Assembly: GCF_032341175.1 (NCBI RefSeq)
Contig: NZ_CP135435.1
Location: 2,356,001 to 2,420,000 of the forward strand
Reading direction: 5' to 3'
Length of the DNA stretch: 64,000 nucleotides
DNA from: Bacillus sp. DTU_2020_1000418_1_SI_GHA_SEK_038
Lineage (GTDB): Bacteria; Bacillota; Bacilli; Bacillales; Cytobacillaceae
A model generated the notes under the pieces. It worked only from the letters and a program-made list of their open reading frames with translations. It had not been told where the DNA came from and did not search any database. A program made the translations under genes and the position numbers. Positions 44,425 through 53,997 of the stretch are shown piece after piece (positions within the stretch are counted from its first letter, which is position 1; each line of letters starts with the position of its first letter).

Positions 44425-44505
44425 TTTGGTTACTCCTTGGGGACTATTGATTTATTTCCTTTTTCAACAACAATGGTTATGTAAGTACATCGTTTATGAA
44501 CAAAG

Positions 44506-44532
44506 ACTGAACATGCCTGCGACATGTTCAGT
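44506..44532 (-). terminator. Terminator-like hairpin after the DoxX-like gene
   Basis: ACTGAACATG (44506-44515) / CATGTTCAGT (44523-44532); weak T-tract on the minus strand. Confidence 0.55.
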
Positions 44533-44587
44533 TTAGTAATGATATTAGTAGAACAACTATTAACTCAGAACCTTTTTAACAACTATA

Positions 44588-45583
44588 TCATGCAAACCGA
44601 TAATATATTAACACAAATGTAGCTAGAACAAAGATAAAATTTAAAAATACAAAGATAAACTGATCGACTTTAGTATTATGCATTTTAATCGGAGGATTGT
44701 AAAAGGAAACCCCTTCAATTATAAAGACGATTAATACAATATGAATCATAAAATGACCGATAATTTCTGTCATACCAAATAACATGGTTGTCATGATAAA
44801 TATAACGGTTACAACAAATCCCAAAACCCGATTCAATATTCCGACCACTAATAAATACCCAACCACGAACTCAATAAAGGCGGCCATAACAATAAATGCA
44901 TCTGGCGGAAAACCAAAAGTTGGAACACTGTGGCTTGCAACGATATCTAAAGTCATCGCTGGGTATACCCACTTTTCAACTGCCACCCAGCATAGAGATA
45001 AACCCGTGCCTAAATATAAGAAAGGAAAACCAATATCCTCTAGTTTCGTATTTCCTACTAATAAGACACCAATAATGGCGACATAAAATCCGTAATCCAA
45101 CATGTGGAAAATACCGTTATCAATTGTTATAAATACGAATAAGCCTAATAATAAAACTGCCCCAAGTTTTGTGGGAATATGATGTGGAATAAGCAATAAT
45201 CCGATTATTACCCAAACCAGAACTATAATGCTTGTATTTTCGAGTAGAAATTCTGGCGCAAACAATGTGCCGTTTGATACTTGGATGATTAAAGAAACAG
45301 CAGTTCCATATTTCAAAATATTTCTGCTGTACTTTCTTAAGCTAGAAAGTCTTTTATCTATTTTCTTGATGGTGCTCCATTCAGTTGTTTTTGGAATAAT
45401 AATCGCCAGTAGAGCCAACGCAATTGCTGCGATAATGGCTAACAAAATAAATAATGGCGATAATATATTTTCAATCGATTCTTTTAGAGGGGCAACCTCT
45501 GTGAACCACTTTACATGTGCATGCGTAAAAAACGGAGAAAATATGATGCCTAACAATAATAGAAGTTGAAATATCCTTTTCAT
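44588..45583 (-). CDS. DoxX-like polytopic membrane protein
   Basis: A 331 aa membrane protein with an N-terminal signal-like segment ending in HAHVKWF, then eight or more hydrophobic helices. The segment SLCWVAVEKWVYPAMTL and the region FIEFVVGYLLVVGILNRVLGFVVTVIF (given in part) match DoxX family proteins, which occur with quinol oxidases and thiosulfate oxidation. It lies about 600 bases after the qox operon. A TGTGA-N6-TCACA box upstream matches one in front of qoxA, suggesting common oxygen or redox control. Confidence 0.72.
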   Translation of the reverse strand: MKRIFQLLLLLGIIFSPFFTHAHVKWFTEVAPLKESIENILSPLFILLAIIAAIALALLAIIIPKTTEWSTIKKIDKRLSSLRKYSRNILKYGTAVSLIIQVSNGTLFAPEFLLENTSIIVLVWVIIGLLLIPHHIPTKLGAVLLLGLFVFITIDNGIFHMLDYGFYVAIIGVLLVGNTKLEDIGFPFLYLGTGLSLCWVAVEKWVYPAMTLDIVASHSVPTFGFPPDAFIVMAAFIEFVVGYLLVVGILNRVLGFVVTVIFIMTTMLFGMTEIIGHFMIHIVLIVFIIEGVSFYNPPIKMHNTKVDQFIFVFLNFIFVLATFVLIYYRFA

Positions 45584-45675
45584 TATAAGACTCCTCTTCT
45601 CTATATAAACAAGATGAATACATTAATAATATACCCCAATTATGATTTTTACGTATGGATTAAAACTGACTTTTA

Positions 45676-45691
45676 TGTGAAGTTTATCACA
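45676..45691. promoter_or_regulatory. Fnr/Rex-like box upstream of the DoxX-like gene
   Basis: TGTGA-AGTTTA-TCACA, a perfect match to the B. subtilis Fnr pattern TGTGA-N6-TCACA and close to a Rex site, 93 bases from the DoxX-like start. Confidence 0.6.
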
Positions 45692-45823
45692 TAACAAACA
45701 GGTGACACTTGAATTCTTCTGCAAATGAACTTTGCCAGACAGTCTGTCCCTCCCTCTTTAACAAAAAGTATTTGACAAATTTGTGAACAAAATGAATAAT
45801 GTATGAAAAGGGGGATGAAATAA

Positions 45824-46054
45824 ATGGATTCTAAGTTAAAAATACTTAATGCTGCTAAATCTGTTGGTTACACAGTACTTGCAATTGGGATAGCAATTTT
45901 CTTATACGGGTTTTTTGTAAGCGATTACAGCATAGTTACAGGAATTGGTATTGGAACTGTAATGGGGGCTATTTTTATCTTCCTTATAGGGGTATTCTTC
46001 GTTGCGACAGAAGAAATGAATGAAAAAACAGATAAGGGCATCAAAATTTTTTAG
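45824..46054 (+). CDS. Small two-helix membrane protein, unknown function
   Basis: A 76 aa protein with two hydrophobic helices (about 13-31 and 36-60) and a charged C-terminal tail (EEMNEKTDKGIK). AAAAGGGGGATGAAATAA before ATG 45824 gives a usable ribosome site. No family recognised. It lies between the DoxX-like and qox genes in the opposite direction and might share the Fnr/Rex-like box at 45676. Confidence 0.55.
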   Translation: MDSKLKILNAAKSVGYTVLAIGIAIFLYGFFVSDYSIVTGIGIGTVMGAIFIFLIGVFFVATEEMNEKTDKGIKIF

Positions 46055-46156
46055 CGAGATAGAACGAACACTGGTAAATCTAGGGGTAGTTTGCCATGAC
46101 GATTTCATATTTAAGTACAATTCTATTAATCTTTAACGTTTACTAAAACAAATAAA

Positions 46157-46178
46157 GGAGCGCCATAATTGACGCTCC
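46157..46178 (-). terminator. Terminator of the qox operon
   Basis: GGAGCG (46157-46162) / CGCTCC (46173-46178); on the minus strand followed by TTTATTTG. Confidence 0.65.
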
Positions 46179-46188
46179 CTTACATATT

Positions 46189-46473
46189 TTATGCCATATC
46201 CCAAATCAAAATGAGTAACGTACCGAAAATGGTCACTAAGGCGATGGCAAATGCATAATAAATATTCGTATAAATCGAACCTTTGTCTCCTGTTTCACCA
46301 GCGTGCATAAAGACAACGAGTTGAACACCTGCTTGCACGAATGCTGTTATTAATAGAATGGTCATACCCATTGCAAATGATAAATCAAAGAAGTAAACAG
46401 CAAGCGCCACAGCAGTAAGAACTAACGAAAATACAAAACCAATGACTTGTTTGCGCGGGAATAATTCACTCAT
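46189..46473 (-). CDS. qoxD: Cytochrome aa3 quinol oxidase subunit IV
   Basis: A 94 aa three-helix CyoD/QoxD-type subunit: MSELFPRKQVIGFVFSL at the start, the FVQAGVQLVVFMHAGE segment in the second helix, and a final hydrophobic helix. It stabilises the quinol oxidase complex. The open frame extends upstream to 46521 inside qoxC, but the ATG at 46473, two bases after the qoxC stop with GAAAGGA upstream, is the standard start. Confidence 0.92.
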   Translation of the reverse strand: MSELFPRKQVIGFVFSLVLTAVALAVYFFDLSFAMGMTILLITAFVQAGVQLVVFMHAGETGDKGSIYTNIYYAFAIALVTIFGTLLILIWDMA

Positions 46474-46475
46474 TT

Positions 46476-47072
46476 TTACATCAATCCTTTCAAGTAGACG
46501 AAGCTGAAGATGAAAATCCAAACAACGTCTAGGAAATGCCAGTAAAGTGAAAAGATAAACGCTTTATTCGTTGTTTTCGGTGTCAAACCTTGTTTTTTCA
46601 CTTGGAGAATGATGAATAATCCCCAGAATAAACCAAGCGTAACGTGCGCTCCATGCGTTCCTAATGTTGTTAATAAGGCCGCAGTAAAGGCACTCGTTTG
46701 CAGACCTGCTCCAACGTGAACATAGTGTACGAATTCATAAATCTCAACGCCTAAGAAGATTAGGCCAAGAATGAGTGTGATGGCAAAAAAGGTCATCATC
46801 GCCTTTTTACGGCCAATGCGCATCGCATGAACACCAAGACCGATCGTGAAACTACTTGTTAAAAGCACGAATGTTTCAATGAGCACTGGTGCAATTTCAA
46901 AAATCTCGGCTCCTGATGGCCCGCTTCCTGTCCGATCTACTAATGTGAAGTAGGTTGCAAAAAGTGTGCCAAAGAGCATAATTTCAGCTCCAAGGAAAAT
47001 CCAGAAGCCTAAAATATTCATTTGATTTTGCTCAGTACTATATTCAAGTGGAAGCGCGTGATCTATTTTCAT
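46476..47072 (-). CDS. qoxC: Cytochrome aa3 quinol oxidase subunit III
   Basis: Membrane subunit of 198 aa with five helices. It has the typical LGFWIFLGAEIMLFGTLFATYFTL start, the LGTHGAHVTLGLFWGLF segment and the terminal YWHFLDVVWIFIFSFVYLKGL. Subunit III stabilises the catalytic subunit. Its ATG overlaps the qoxB stop codon by one base (TAATG), indicating translational coupling. Confidence 0.95.
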   Translation of the reverse strand: MKIDHALPLEYSTEQNQMNILGFWIFLGAEIMLFGTLFATYFTLVDRTGSGPSGAEIFEIAPVLIETFVLLTSSFTIGLGVHAMRIGRKKAMMTFFAITLILGLIFLGVEIYEFVHYVHVGAGLQTSAFTAALLTTLGTHGAHVTLGLFWGLFIILQVKKQGLTPKTTNKAFIFSLYWHFLDVVWIFIFSFVYLKGLM

Positions 47073-49018
47073 TAGCTAGCACCTCGCAATTTTTTTTCTG
47101 TGTCTTCAACTTCTTTTACGGAAATATAAAATCCGTCATCCTTCTCAAATGAACGATGAGCCATACAAGCAAAAATACCAATCGTAGTAATGATTAATGG
47201 AATCCACATGCTAAATACAAAACAGAAGCCCCATACGAAGAAAATACTACTCATAATAAACGGAACGCCACTGCTATTTGGCATATGAATTTTTTCAATT
47301 TTATCTTTATAAATTGGTGTACCTTTTTTCTTATGATCCCATAATGGTTCAATCGAATCCACTTGCGGTGTTACGGCAAAGTTATATGATGGTACAGGGG
47401 TATGTGTAGCCCACTCAAGTGTACGAGCATTCCAAGGATCCGCACTGATATCTCTTGAAGCATAACGTGTGCTGTAATAAACGTTATAGACAATTAACGC
47501 GAAGCCAATTGCAAGTCCAATTGCCCCGGCAAATGATAGTAAGTTAAGCGGTCCAAATCCAGTTTCTTCAGAGTATGTGTACATACGGCGTGCTTGCCCA
47601 TCTAACCCAGTGAAGAACATCGGGAAGAATGTCACGTTAAAGCCAATCGCGATAAACCAGAATGCCCATTTTCCGATTCTTTCACTAAGCATGAATCCGA
47701 ACATTTTTGGCCACCAGTAAGTGAGACCTGCAAGCATCGCAAATACGACACCAGGAATAATTGTATAGTGGAAGTGAGCAACTAGGAACATTGTATTATG
47801 GTACTGATAGTCGGCGCTTGCCATACCTAACATAACCCCAGTTACCCCACCGATTGTGAAAATCGGAATAAATCCTACTGAATAAAGCATTGGAACAGTA
47901 AATTCAATTTTTCCTTTATACATCGTTAACAGCCAGTTAAAGATTTTAATTCCGGTCGGAATTGCAATCGCCATTGTTGTAATCGAGAAAATACTATTCG
48001 TTAATGGTCCCTGCCCCATTGTAAAGAAATGGTGTGTCCAAACTAGGAATGATAAAAACGAAATAATTACAATGGAAGCAACCATTGATTTGTAGCCATA
48101 TAGATTTCTACGTGCAAAAGTGGAAATTACTTCACTGTAAACTCCGAATGCCGGTAAAATTAATATATAAACCTCTGGATGTCCCCAAACCCAGAATAGG
48201 TTCGCCCAAAGCATATCCATGCCGCCATTTGTTGTTGTAAAGAAGTTTGCTCCAAATAATCGGTCCATTGTTCCTAGAAGTAGTGCAACTGTTAGTACTG
48301 GGAAAGCAAATACAACGATAACGTTCGCAATAAACGCAGTCCATGTGAACATAGGCATCTTCATTAATGTCATGCCCGGTGCTCTCATTTTTAAAATCGT
48401 CGTGATAAAGTTAATTCCTGAAATTAATGTCCCGATCCCTGCAATCTGAATCGCTATCATATAATAATTCGTTCCTACTGATTGACTGAAATCATTTCCT
48501 GCTAGAGGGAAATATGAAGTCCAGCCTGCATCAGGAGATCCCCCGATGACGAAGGAAATGTTGAATAACATCGCACCCATAAAGAATAACCAGAAGCTTA
48601 GCGCATTAAGACGCGGGAATGCTACGTCACGAGCACCAATTTGTAATGGAACAACGAAGTTCATTAAGGCATAAATAAATGGCATCGCCATAAAAATGAT
48701 CATTACCACCCCATGGGTAGTGAATACTTCATTGTAATGCTGAGCATCAAGCAGCGTATTGTCAGGTACAGCCGTTTGTGCCCTCATCATAATCGCATCT
48801 ACCCCACCACGGAAAAGCATGAGGAGAGCAGCTATCAAATACATAATACCGATCTTCTTATGGTCAACCGTTGTCAACCATTCACGCCATAAGTAACCCC
48901 ATTTTTTAAAATAGGTAAGACCGGCGATGATCGCGATAACGGTCAGACCAATTGCAACCATCGATGCATAAATCGCTGGACTTGGATGAGGTATGGCAAA
49001 TCGATCAAAGTAATCCAT
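47072..49018 (-). CDS. qoxB: Cytochrome aa3 quinol oxidase subunit I
   Basis: Catalytic haem-copper oxidase subunit of 648 aa with about 14-15 helices. Haem and copper ligands are visible: [13 protein letters not shown] (low-spin haem histidine), [15 protein letters not shown] (CuB histidine and the cross-linked tyrosine), WTHHFFTMG (two CuB histidines), and VAHFHYT (both haem histidines). It reduces O2 with electrons from menaquinol and pumps protons. The frame opens at 49057, but AAGGAG with ten-base spacing favours ATG 49018. Confidence 0.95.
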   Translation of the reverse strand: MDYFDRFAIPHPSPAIYASMVAIGLTVIAIIAGLTYFKKWGYLWREWLTTVDHKKIGIMYLIAALLMLFRGGVDAIMMRAQTAVPDNTLLDAQHYNEVFTTHGVVMIIFMAMPFIYALMNFVVPLQIGARDVAFPRLNALSFWLFFMGAMLFNISFVIGGSPDAGWTSYFPLAGNDFSQSVGTNYYMIAIQIAGIGTLISGINFITTILKMRAPGMTLMKMPMFTWTAFIANVIVVFAFPVLTVALLLGTMDRLFGANFFTTTNGGMDMLWANLFWVWGHPEVYILILPAFGVYSEVISTFARRNLYGYKSMVASIVIISFLSFLVWTHHFFTMGQGPLTNSIFSITTMAIAIPTGIKIFNWLLTMYKGKIEFTVPMLYSVGFIPIFTIGGVTGVMLGMASADYQYHNTMFLVAHFHYTIIPGVVFAMLAGLTYWWPKMFGFMLSERIGKWAFWFIAIGFNVTFFPMFFTGLDGQARRMYTYSEETGFGPLNLLSFAGAIGLAIGFALIVYNVYYSTRYASRDISADPWNARTLEWATHTPVPSYNFAVTPQVDSIEPLWDHKKKGTPIYKDKIEKIHMPNSSGVPFIMSSIFFVWGFCFVFSMWIPLIITTIGIFACMAHRSFEKDDGFYISVKEVEDTEKKLRGAS

Positions 49019-49187
49019 ATTTATTTGACTCCTTTCAGGAAATATTGATAATTTCACTAGATGTAAACTTTGAATCTAGCATTTATTTTGGTGCACAGTA
49101 TTTTTTGTCATATCTTAAGGTGAATCATTCGAACTGTGATATTGTCCCACTTGTTCATGTTTTGATTCTTCATGTAATTGATTCCTG

Positions 49188-50102
49188 TTAATGACCAGCG
49201 TGTTGATCTTCATGAGAATCATTTGATTCCTGCTTATCACCAGCATGTTGACCTTCATGAGTATCATTTGATCCATGATTATGTTCAGGAGCAGGTCTGA
49301 ATTCTAAATGTGTATTGCTAAACGTTAATTGACCAAGGTGGCCTGGTTCGAGTAATTTATCGAATTTTTCTTCTGTTAAAGGCTCTGCAGTCTCTTTCAC
49401 TTCTTCTACCCATTTATCAAACTCAGTTTCAGGCATCGCTTTCACATTGAATGTGTTTTCAGCGAATCCTTTCCCGCTAAAGTTTGAATTACGTCCCATA
49501 TATTCTCCAGGAACATCTGCTGCTAAGTGCAACGTAGTTACCATGTCTGACATGGCGTATTTTTGTCCTCCTAACTGTGGAATCCAGAAGGCCGTGATTG
49601 GTCCAAATGAGTATAGCTTAAATTCTAACGCCCGATCAGTCGGGATATATAGGTAGTTAACCGTTTCGATCCCTTCTTCCGGATAACTAAAATGCCACTT
49701 CCAGTTAGAAGTTGATGCATAAACAACTAAAGGCTCCTTATCTTCATATCCCTTCGGAGTAGCTTCCACCTCATACGTGGATTTTACTGTAATGACAGAC
49801 AGGAAAATGATGATTATAACGGGAATCCCTACACAGATTGCTTCAACAATCGGATTTCCTTCGATATGTGGAGGTTCATAATCCTCACTTTGTTTCGATG
49901 CACGGTATTTTAGTAGAACAAATACTAGCAGAGCAAAAACCGCAATGACAATGATCGCCATCATCGCAATCGATATCCAAATGACATTGGCTGTCGTTTC
50001 GGCTTGAGGTCCTTTAGGATCTAAAACCATTAATGATTCACAACCTGTTAACACAGTGAGAATAGTAATAACTAAACATAAAAAAGCCCATTTTATTTTC
50101 AT
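49188..50102 (-). CDS. qoxA: Cytochrome aa3 quinol oxidase subunit II, His-rich tail
   Basis: Lipoprotein subunit II of 304 aa. The signal ends LTGC20, followed by two membrane helices and an extracytoplasmic cupredoxin domain with NWKWHFSYPEEGI and YSFGPITAFWIPQLGGQKYAM. It lacks the CuA cysteine/histidine ligand set, so this is a quinol rather than cytochrome c oxidase. Unusually, the C-terminus carries a His-rich repeat (two copies of HE-x-QHAG) of about 30 residues that could bind copper or other metals. First gene of qoxABCD. Confidence 0.93.
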   Translation of the reverse strand: MKIKWAFLCLVITILTVLTGCESLMVLDPKGPQAETTANVIWISIAMMAIIVIAVFALLVFVLLKYRASKQSEDYEPPHIEGNPIVEAICVGIPVIIIIFLSVITVKSTYEVEATPKGYEDKEPLVVYASTSNWKWHFSYPEEGIETVNYLYIPTDRALEFKLYSFGPITAFWIPQLGGQKYAMSDMVTTLHLAADVPGEYMGRNSNFSGKGFAENTFNVKAMPETEFDKWVEEVKETAEPLTEEKFDKLLEPGHLGQLTFSNTHLEFRPAPEHNHGSNDTHEGQHAGDKQESNDSHEDQHAGH

Positions 50103-50157
50103 TGAGGGTGCCCCTTTCTTTTAAATTCAGCTTTGAAGCATTAAATAAAAGTTTATC

Positions 50158-50173
50158 TGTGATTTATATCACA
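50158..50173. promoter_or_regulatory. Fnr/Rex-like box upstream of qoxA
   Basis: TGTGA-TTTATA-TCACA, a perfect TGTGA-N6-TCACA palindrome 56 bases before qoxA, the same pattern as at 45676. The rest of 50103-50453 is AT-rich with no gene. Confidence 0.6.
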
Positions 50174-50453
50174 TTTAACAACTATCTTATTCTCATAAAA
50201 CATTTAAAACAATAAATAAAGCACGATGTCACAAAATGTTCATGATATAACGGCGAGAAAATTCACAAAAAGTTCAAAGATCGCAAACAACTAATATATT
50301 CATATAATAAATACTGGCATTATAAGAAGTAAGTGGATTAAAAAGAAAAATTAATTAATGGAAATTAAAAAAGACCAAACATAGAGAAATATGTCCAGTC
50401 CATTGAAATAGGTTTCCTTTAATTTCAATATAATGAGAAACAGCCTCCCTCCC

Positions 50454-51818
50454 CTATAACCACGCCTCTTGTAATCTTTGAATGCCTTCTTTAATTTCTT
50501 CTATAGTAAGCCCCCCATATCCAAGGATCACCATATGTGTTTTCGGTCTTTTTATAAATGATATGGATGCCGGGTATATCCGGACCCCTCTCTCTGCTGC
50601 TTGATGGATTGCGTATTGCTCTGTTAGGTTGGGAGGCAGCTTTAGGACAATATGCAGGCCAGAATTTTCCCCAATCAACTCAAAATCTTCGGGAAGATGG
50701 TATTCTATAGCTTGTAATAATGCTTGATGTTTTTTCCGATATGTAGTGCGCATTTTGGCGAGATGGCGATCAAAATAGCCTTCTTTCATAAAATCTGCTA
50801 CTGCTAACTGATCGATACGTGAAACCGTTGACTTTCTGTGAATATTATATTTTTCAAACTCTTCAACTAAAGTTATTGGCAGAATCATATAGCTCATGCG
50901 GATGGATGGAATGAAAGATTTGGAAAATGAACCAAAATAAATAACATGCTGAAGTTGATCAATCTGAGTTAATGACGGAATCGGCAGCCCATTATAGCGA
51001 AATTCTGAGTCATAATCGTCTTCAATAATAAAACTTTTATGTTCATTTGCCCATTTTAATAATTTTATTCTCCTTTCAATGGACATAATCATTCCTAAAG
51101 GAAACTGGTGGGCCGGTGTTGTATACAATAAATCTATTTTTCTATCAGGTATTGATACTCCGTAATCATCAACTGGAATGGGGATCATTTTAATAACTAA
51201 ATTTGCAAGTACAGCCTTTGCCCGAATAAAACCAGGATCTTCCATGCCAACACGTATATCTAAGCCAAAAAACTGGCATATATCCTGTAGCTGCATTTGT
51301 GTTCCGCTATAAAGAAATACTTGCCCGGCTTCGCATTGAACTCCGCGAGAACGTCCCACATATTTTGCTATCTCACTGCGTAACGCCCATTCCCCTTGCC
51401 ACGGACTACTCACTAAGAATGATTCTTCAATGTACCGACGAATCATCCGTTTCCAAATATGATAAGGAAAATTGGCTGTATCCACATGTCCTGAATTGAA
51501 ATCAATGGGCAATTGATTATTCGGATACATGGCTAAATCCTTATTTGGTATATTTATCGTTTTAGGCAGCCATTCCTGTTCAAAAGATGATACAAAATAG
51601 CCCGACCGCTCCCGGCTCATTATATAGCCTTCCGCTAATAATTGTTCATACGCTTCGCGCACGGTATGAATACTTACACCCAGTTGAGTAGAAAGCTCGC
51701 GTTTAGAAGGAAGTTTACTATGAGCAGCTACTGTTTTATTAAGAATGGCTGTTTTAATTTGCTCATAAATTTGGATATACTTAGCCTTTCCATGCTCTAA
51801 ATAAATCGGCAGTTCCAT
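50454..51818 (-). CDS. MocR/PdxR-type regulator (GntR HTH fused to aminotransferase domain)
   Basis: A 454 aa MocR-family protein: an N-terminal GntR winged helix (LPSKRELSTQLGVSIHTVREAYEQLLAEGY, given in part, about 40-69) joined to a class I aminotransferase-like domain (about 110-454). The PLP lysine is in GSFSKSFIPSIRMSYMI and the PLP-contacting aspartate/tyrosine in IIEDDYDSEFRYNG. Such regulators (GabR, PdxR) use PLP adducts as effectors. It is divergent from an acetyltransferase with an inverted repeat between, so it probably controls that gene and itself. Confidence 0.88.
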   Translation of the reverse strand: MELPIYLEHGKAKYIQIYEQIKTAILNKTVAAHSKLPSKRELSTQLGVSIHTVREAYEQLLAEGYIMSRERSGYFVSSFEQEWLPKTINIPNKDLAMYPNNQLPIDFNSGHVDTANFPYHIWKRMIRRYIEESFLVSSPWQGEWALRSEIAKYVGRSRGVQCEAGQVFLYSGTQMQLQDICQFFGLDIRVGMEDPGFIRAKAVLANLVIKMIPIPVDDYGVSIPDRKIDLLYTTPAHQFPLGMIMSIERRIKLLKWANEHKSFIIEDDYDSEFRYNGLPIPSLTQIDQLQHVIYFGSFSKSFIPSIRMSYMILPITLVEEFEKYNIHRKSTVSRIDQLAVADFMKEGYFDRHLAKMRTTYRKKHQALLQAIEYHLPEDFELIGENSGLHIVLKLPPNLTEQYAIHQAAERGVRIYPASISFIKRPKTHMVILGYGGLTIEEIKEGIQRLQEAWL

Positions 51819-51829
51819 TGGCTTCTCCT

Positions 51830-51877
51830 TTTGGTATGGCTAATATTTTTCATTTTGGTTATTTTTATCATACCAAA
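51830..51877. promoter_or_regulatory. Operator-like repeats between the MocR regulator and acetyltransferase
   Basis: Inverted arms TTTGGTATG (51830-51838) / CATACCAAA (51869-51877), with an additional TTTTGGTTA in between. Mixed direct and inverted repeats are typical of MocR binding regions. Confidence 0.55.
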
Positions 51878-51912
51878 TTTTCATTTTAATGGAGGCAAGG
51901 AGTGATTAAATC

Positions 51913-52488
51913 ATGGAAAATATTAATTTAGAAAATGACATTGTTTTGTTAAGAGAAATGAATCAAAATGACGTGGAAGGAATTTATGAAGCTTCACAGG
52001 ATGAATTAATTTGGAAGCATATGACGTTGAACATCGCAACTAAAGGCGATGCGGTGGAATTTGTGGAAATAGCACTAAGTTTAAAGGAACAAGGGACAGA
52101 ATATCCATTTGTCATCATTGATCAAAAAACAAAGGAAATCATCGGATCGACTAGATTTTTAGATTTACATTTAGAGCATAAACGATTAGAGATTGGCTAT
52201 ACATGGCTGAATCCAAAGTATTGGCGTACAAGTATCAATACAAATTGTAAGTATTTGCTGCTAGAATATTGCTTTGAAAAACTGAATCTTCACCGCGTTC
52301 AACTTAAAACAGATCACGAGAATTTCCGATCGCAAAAGGCCATTGAACGAATCGGTGGAAAAAAAGAAGGCATTCTGCGCAACCATATGATTCGCCAAGA
52401 TGGCACTGCCCGTCATACGGTCATGTACAGTATCACGCACGAAGAATGGCCATCTGTTAAGGAACATCTCCAGCAATTACTGGAATAG
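51913..52488 (+). CDS. GNAT family N-acetyltransferase (RimJ/RimL-like)
   Basis: A 191 aa GNAT protein of the RimJ/RimL type. It shows LREMNQNDVEGIYEA near the N-terminus, IIGSTRFLDLHLEHKRLEIGYTWLNPKYW in the centre (given in part), and the acetyl-CoA loop NFRSQKAIERIGGKKEG near residues 136-152. It would acetylate an amine, perhaps an amino acid, peptide or antibiotic. AAGGAG lies upstream of ATG 51913. Its divergent MocR neighbour suggests control by an amine- or PLP-linked signal. Confidence 0.85.
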   Translation: MENINLENDIVLLREMNQNDVEGIYEASQDELIWKHMTLNIATKGDAVEFVEIALSLKEQGTEYPFVIIDQKTKEIIGSTRFLDLHLEHKRLEIGYTWLNPKYWRTSINTNCKYLLLEYCFEKLNLHRVQLKTDHENFRSQKAIERIGGKKEGILRNHMIRQDGTARHTVMYSITHEEWPSVKEHLQQLLE

Positions 52489-52511
52489 TTGAGTAGTCCA
52501 TTGGGGAGTTT

Positions 52512-53010
52512 TGGAGGAATTCCAGTTAATATGAATACTATAAAGGTTTCATGGTGCACGTTTTGGTGGAGCCGCAGTTAAAATGGTAACTATGAACGAT
52601 ACATAACGCGCGTTTTGGAGGAACTTCAGCTAAAACGAGCACTATGAAGACTTCATAACACGCGTTTTGGAGGAATTCCAGTTAAAACGGACACTATGAA
52701 GACTTCATAACACGCGTTTTGGAGGAGCTTCAGTTAAAACGGTCACTATGAAGACTTAATAACACGCGTTTTGGAGGAGCCGCAGTTAAAACGGTCACTA
52801 TGAAGACTTCATAACACGCGTTTTGGAGGAGCTACAGTTAAAACGGCCACTATGAACGATTCATAACACGCGTTTTGGAGGAGCCGCAGTTAAAACGGTC
52901 ACTATGAACGTTTCATAACACGCATTCTGGAGGAACTCCAGTTAAAACGAACACTATGAAGTCCTCATGACGCAGGTTCTGTAGGAGATCCAGTTAAAAC
53001 GAACACTTTG
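52512..53010. repeat. 52-bp tandem repeat array 2 (about ten units)
   Basis: Units with an ATGAA core at 52592, 52644, 52696, 52748, 52800, 52852, 52904 and 52956 give an exact 52-base period, with degenerate units at both ends (about 52540 and 53006). Several cores are perfect palindromes (ATGAAGACTTCAT, ATGAACGATTCAT), followed by AACACGCGTTTTGGAGGAG. The same family as array 1 (34236-34680). It lies between convergent genes with no reading frame. Confidence 0.92.
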
Positions 53011-53016
53011 GGGATC

Positions 53017-53811
53017 TTATTCCCAGGTCTCTTTCAATATATCCCTGAAAAGCTGATTAAGCTCATTTGTTGGATTCGGACCATCCCGATGTATCTTTTT
53101 TGCAAATCCTTCGAGATGTTCAATTTCTGCCAGAATAAATGAATGGAGAATATCAATGTTCAAGTCAGCGCCAAACTCTTCTCCGTTCATTTTATATTGA
53201 ATTATTTTTACAACTTCATCTGCCAGCTCTCCTGGTGAAATAAGCATATCTAACAAAATATGAAAGTTAACGGGAGGTATGGTTTGAAATGTTTCAATCC
53301 ATTTGGCTGCTAGAAGTGGTCTTAATACATTGATATATTTTTTATTTTTTCGTTCAATCCTTTTAAGACAGTCACGGAAATTCCCTTTTGCCATTTTTAC
53401 ATAATGATTGACCCCAATTACAGGCAAAAATGCATTCTGTGCTATCAACCTCATTCGGTCGATGGTTGAATAGGATTGATGATAAATAATACTAGAATGA
53501 AGCCATTCGAAAAGAGACGGATTAGATTTCCTTAACAATCTCAATGCCTTTGTCAGCTCCCAGCCACTTAAATCCAATTGATCGTCAATTGGAATTGAAA
53601 CGGCATCCCGATTCGGAATTTCAATCGTATCCCTCTGTTGATCAATAGATAAATACCAATCCATCCGGTGTACATAAATGAAACGAACATCGTAGTCACT
53701 AACTTTTGACGGGAACCCCCATGCTCGGCTACCCGCTTCACATGCATAAAGGACCTTTATATCATAATCCACTTCCAGTTGATGGATTACCTGCTCGATA
53801 TGGTCTAACAT
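53017..53811 (-). CDS. ycgL: YcgL-type nucleotidyltransferase-superfamily protein
   Basis: A 264 aa protein of the DNA polymerase beta-like nucleotidyltransferase superfamily, close to B. subtilis YcgL. The GSRAWGFPSKVSDYDVRFIYV motif (about residues 27-47) contains the GS and DxD catalytic core; the rest is helical. Substrate unknown (nucleotide transfer to a protein or RNA is possible). GGGGGC before ATG 53811. The stop lies at the edge of repeat array 2. Confidence 0.85.
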   Translation of the reverse strand: MLDHIEQVIHQLEVDYDIKVLYACEAGSRAWGFPSKVSDYDVRFIYVHRMDWYLSIDQQRDTIEIPNRDAVSIPIDDQLDLSGWELTKALRLLRKSNPSLFEWLHSSIIYHQSYSTIDRMRLIAQNAFLPVIGVNHYVKMAKGNFRDCLKRIERKNKKYINVLRPLLAAKWIETFQTIPPVNFHILLDMLISPGELADEVVKIIQYKMNGEEFGADLNIDILHSFILAEIEHLEGFAKKIHRDGPNPTNELNQLFRDILKETWE

Positions 53812-53997
53812 TTGGATGCCCCCGATCTAATCATGATTAAGTATAGTCTTGGAACAATACCTATTTTTTTAGTATGACAATATTAATGTGACATAAGCAA
53901 ATATAAGGAGATCATTCAATTTCAATTCAATTAAAAAATAAAAAAATTATATTGACATATTATTTTCTGTCTGCTAAATTTACTGTAATAACAAAAT

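Noticed and set aside
52512..53010. Possible CRISPR array (regular direct repeats)
   Set aside because: The whole 52-bp unit is repeated; there are no unique spacers between conserved repeats and no cas genes nearby. The same holds for 34236-34680.
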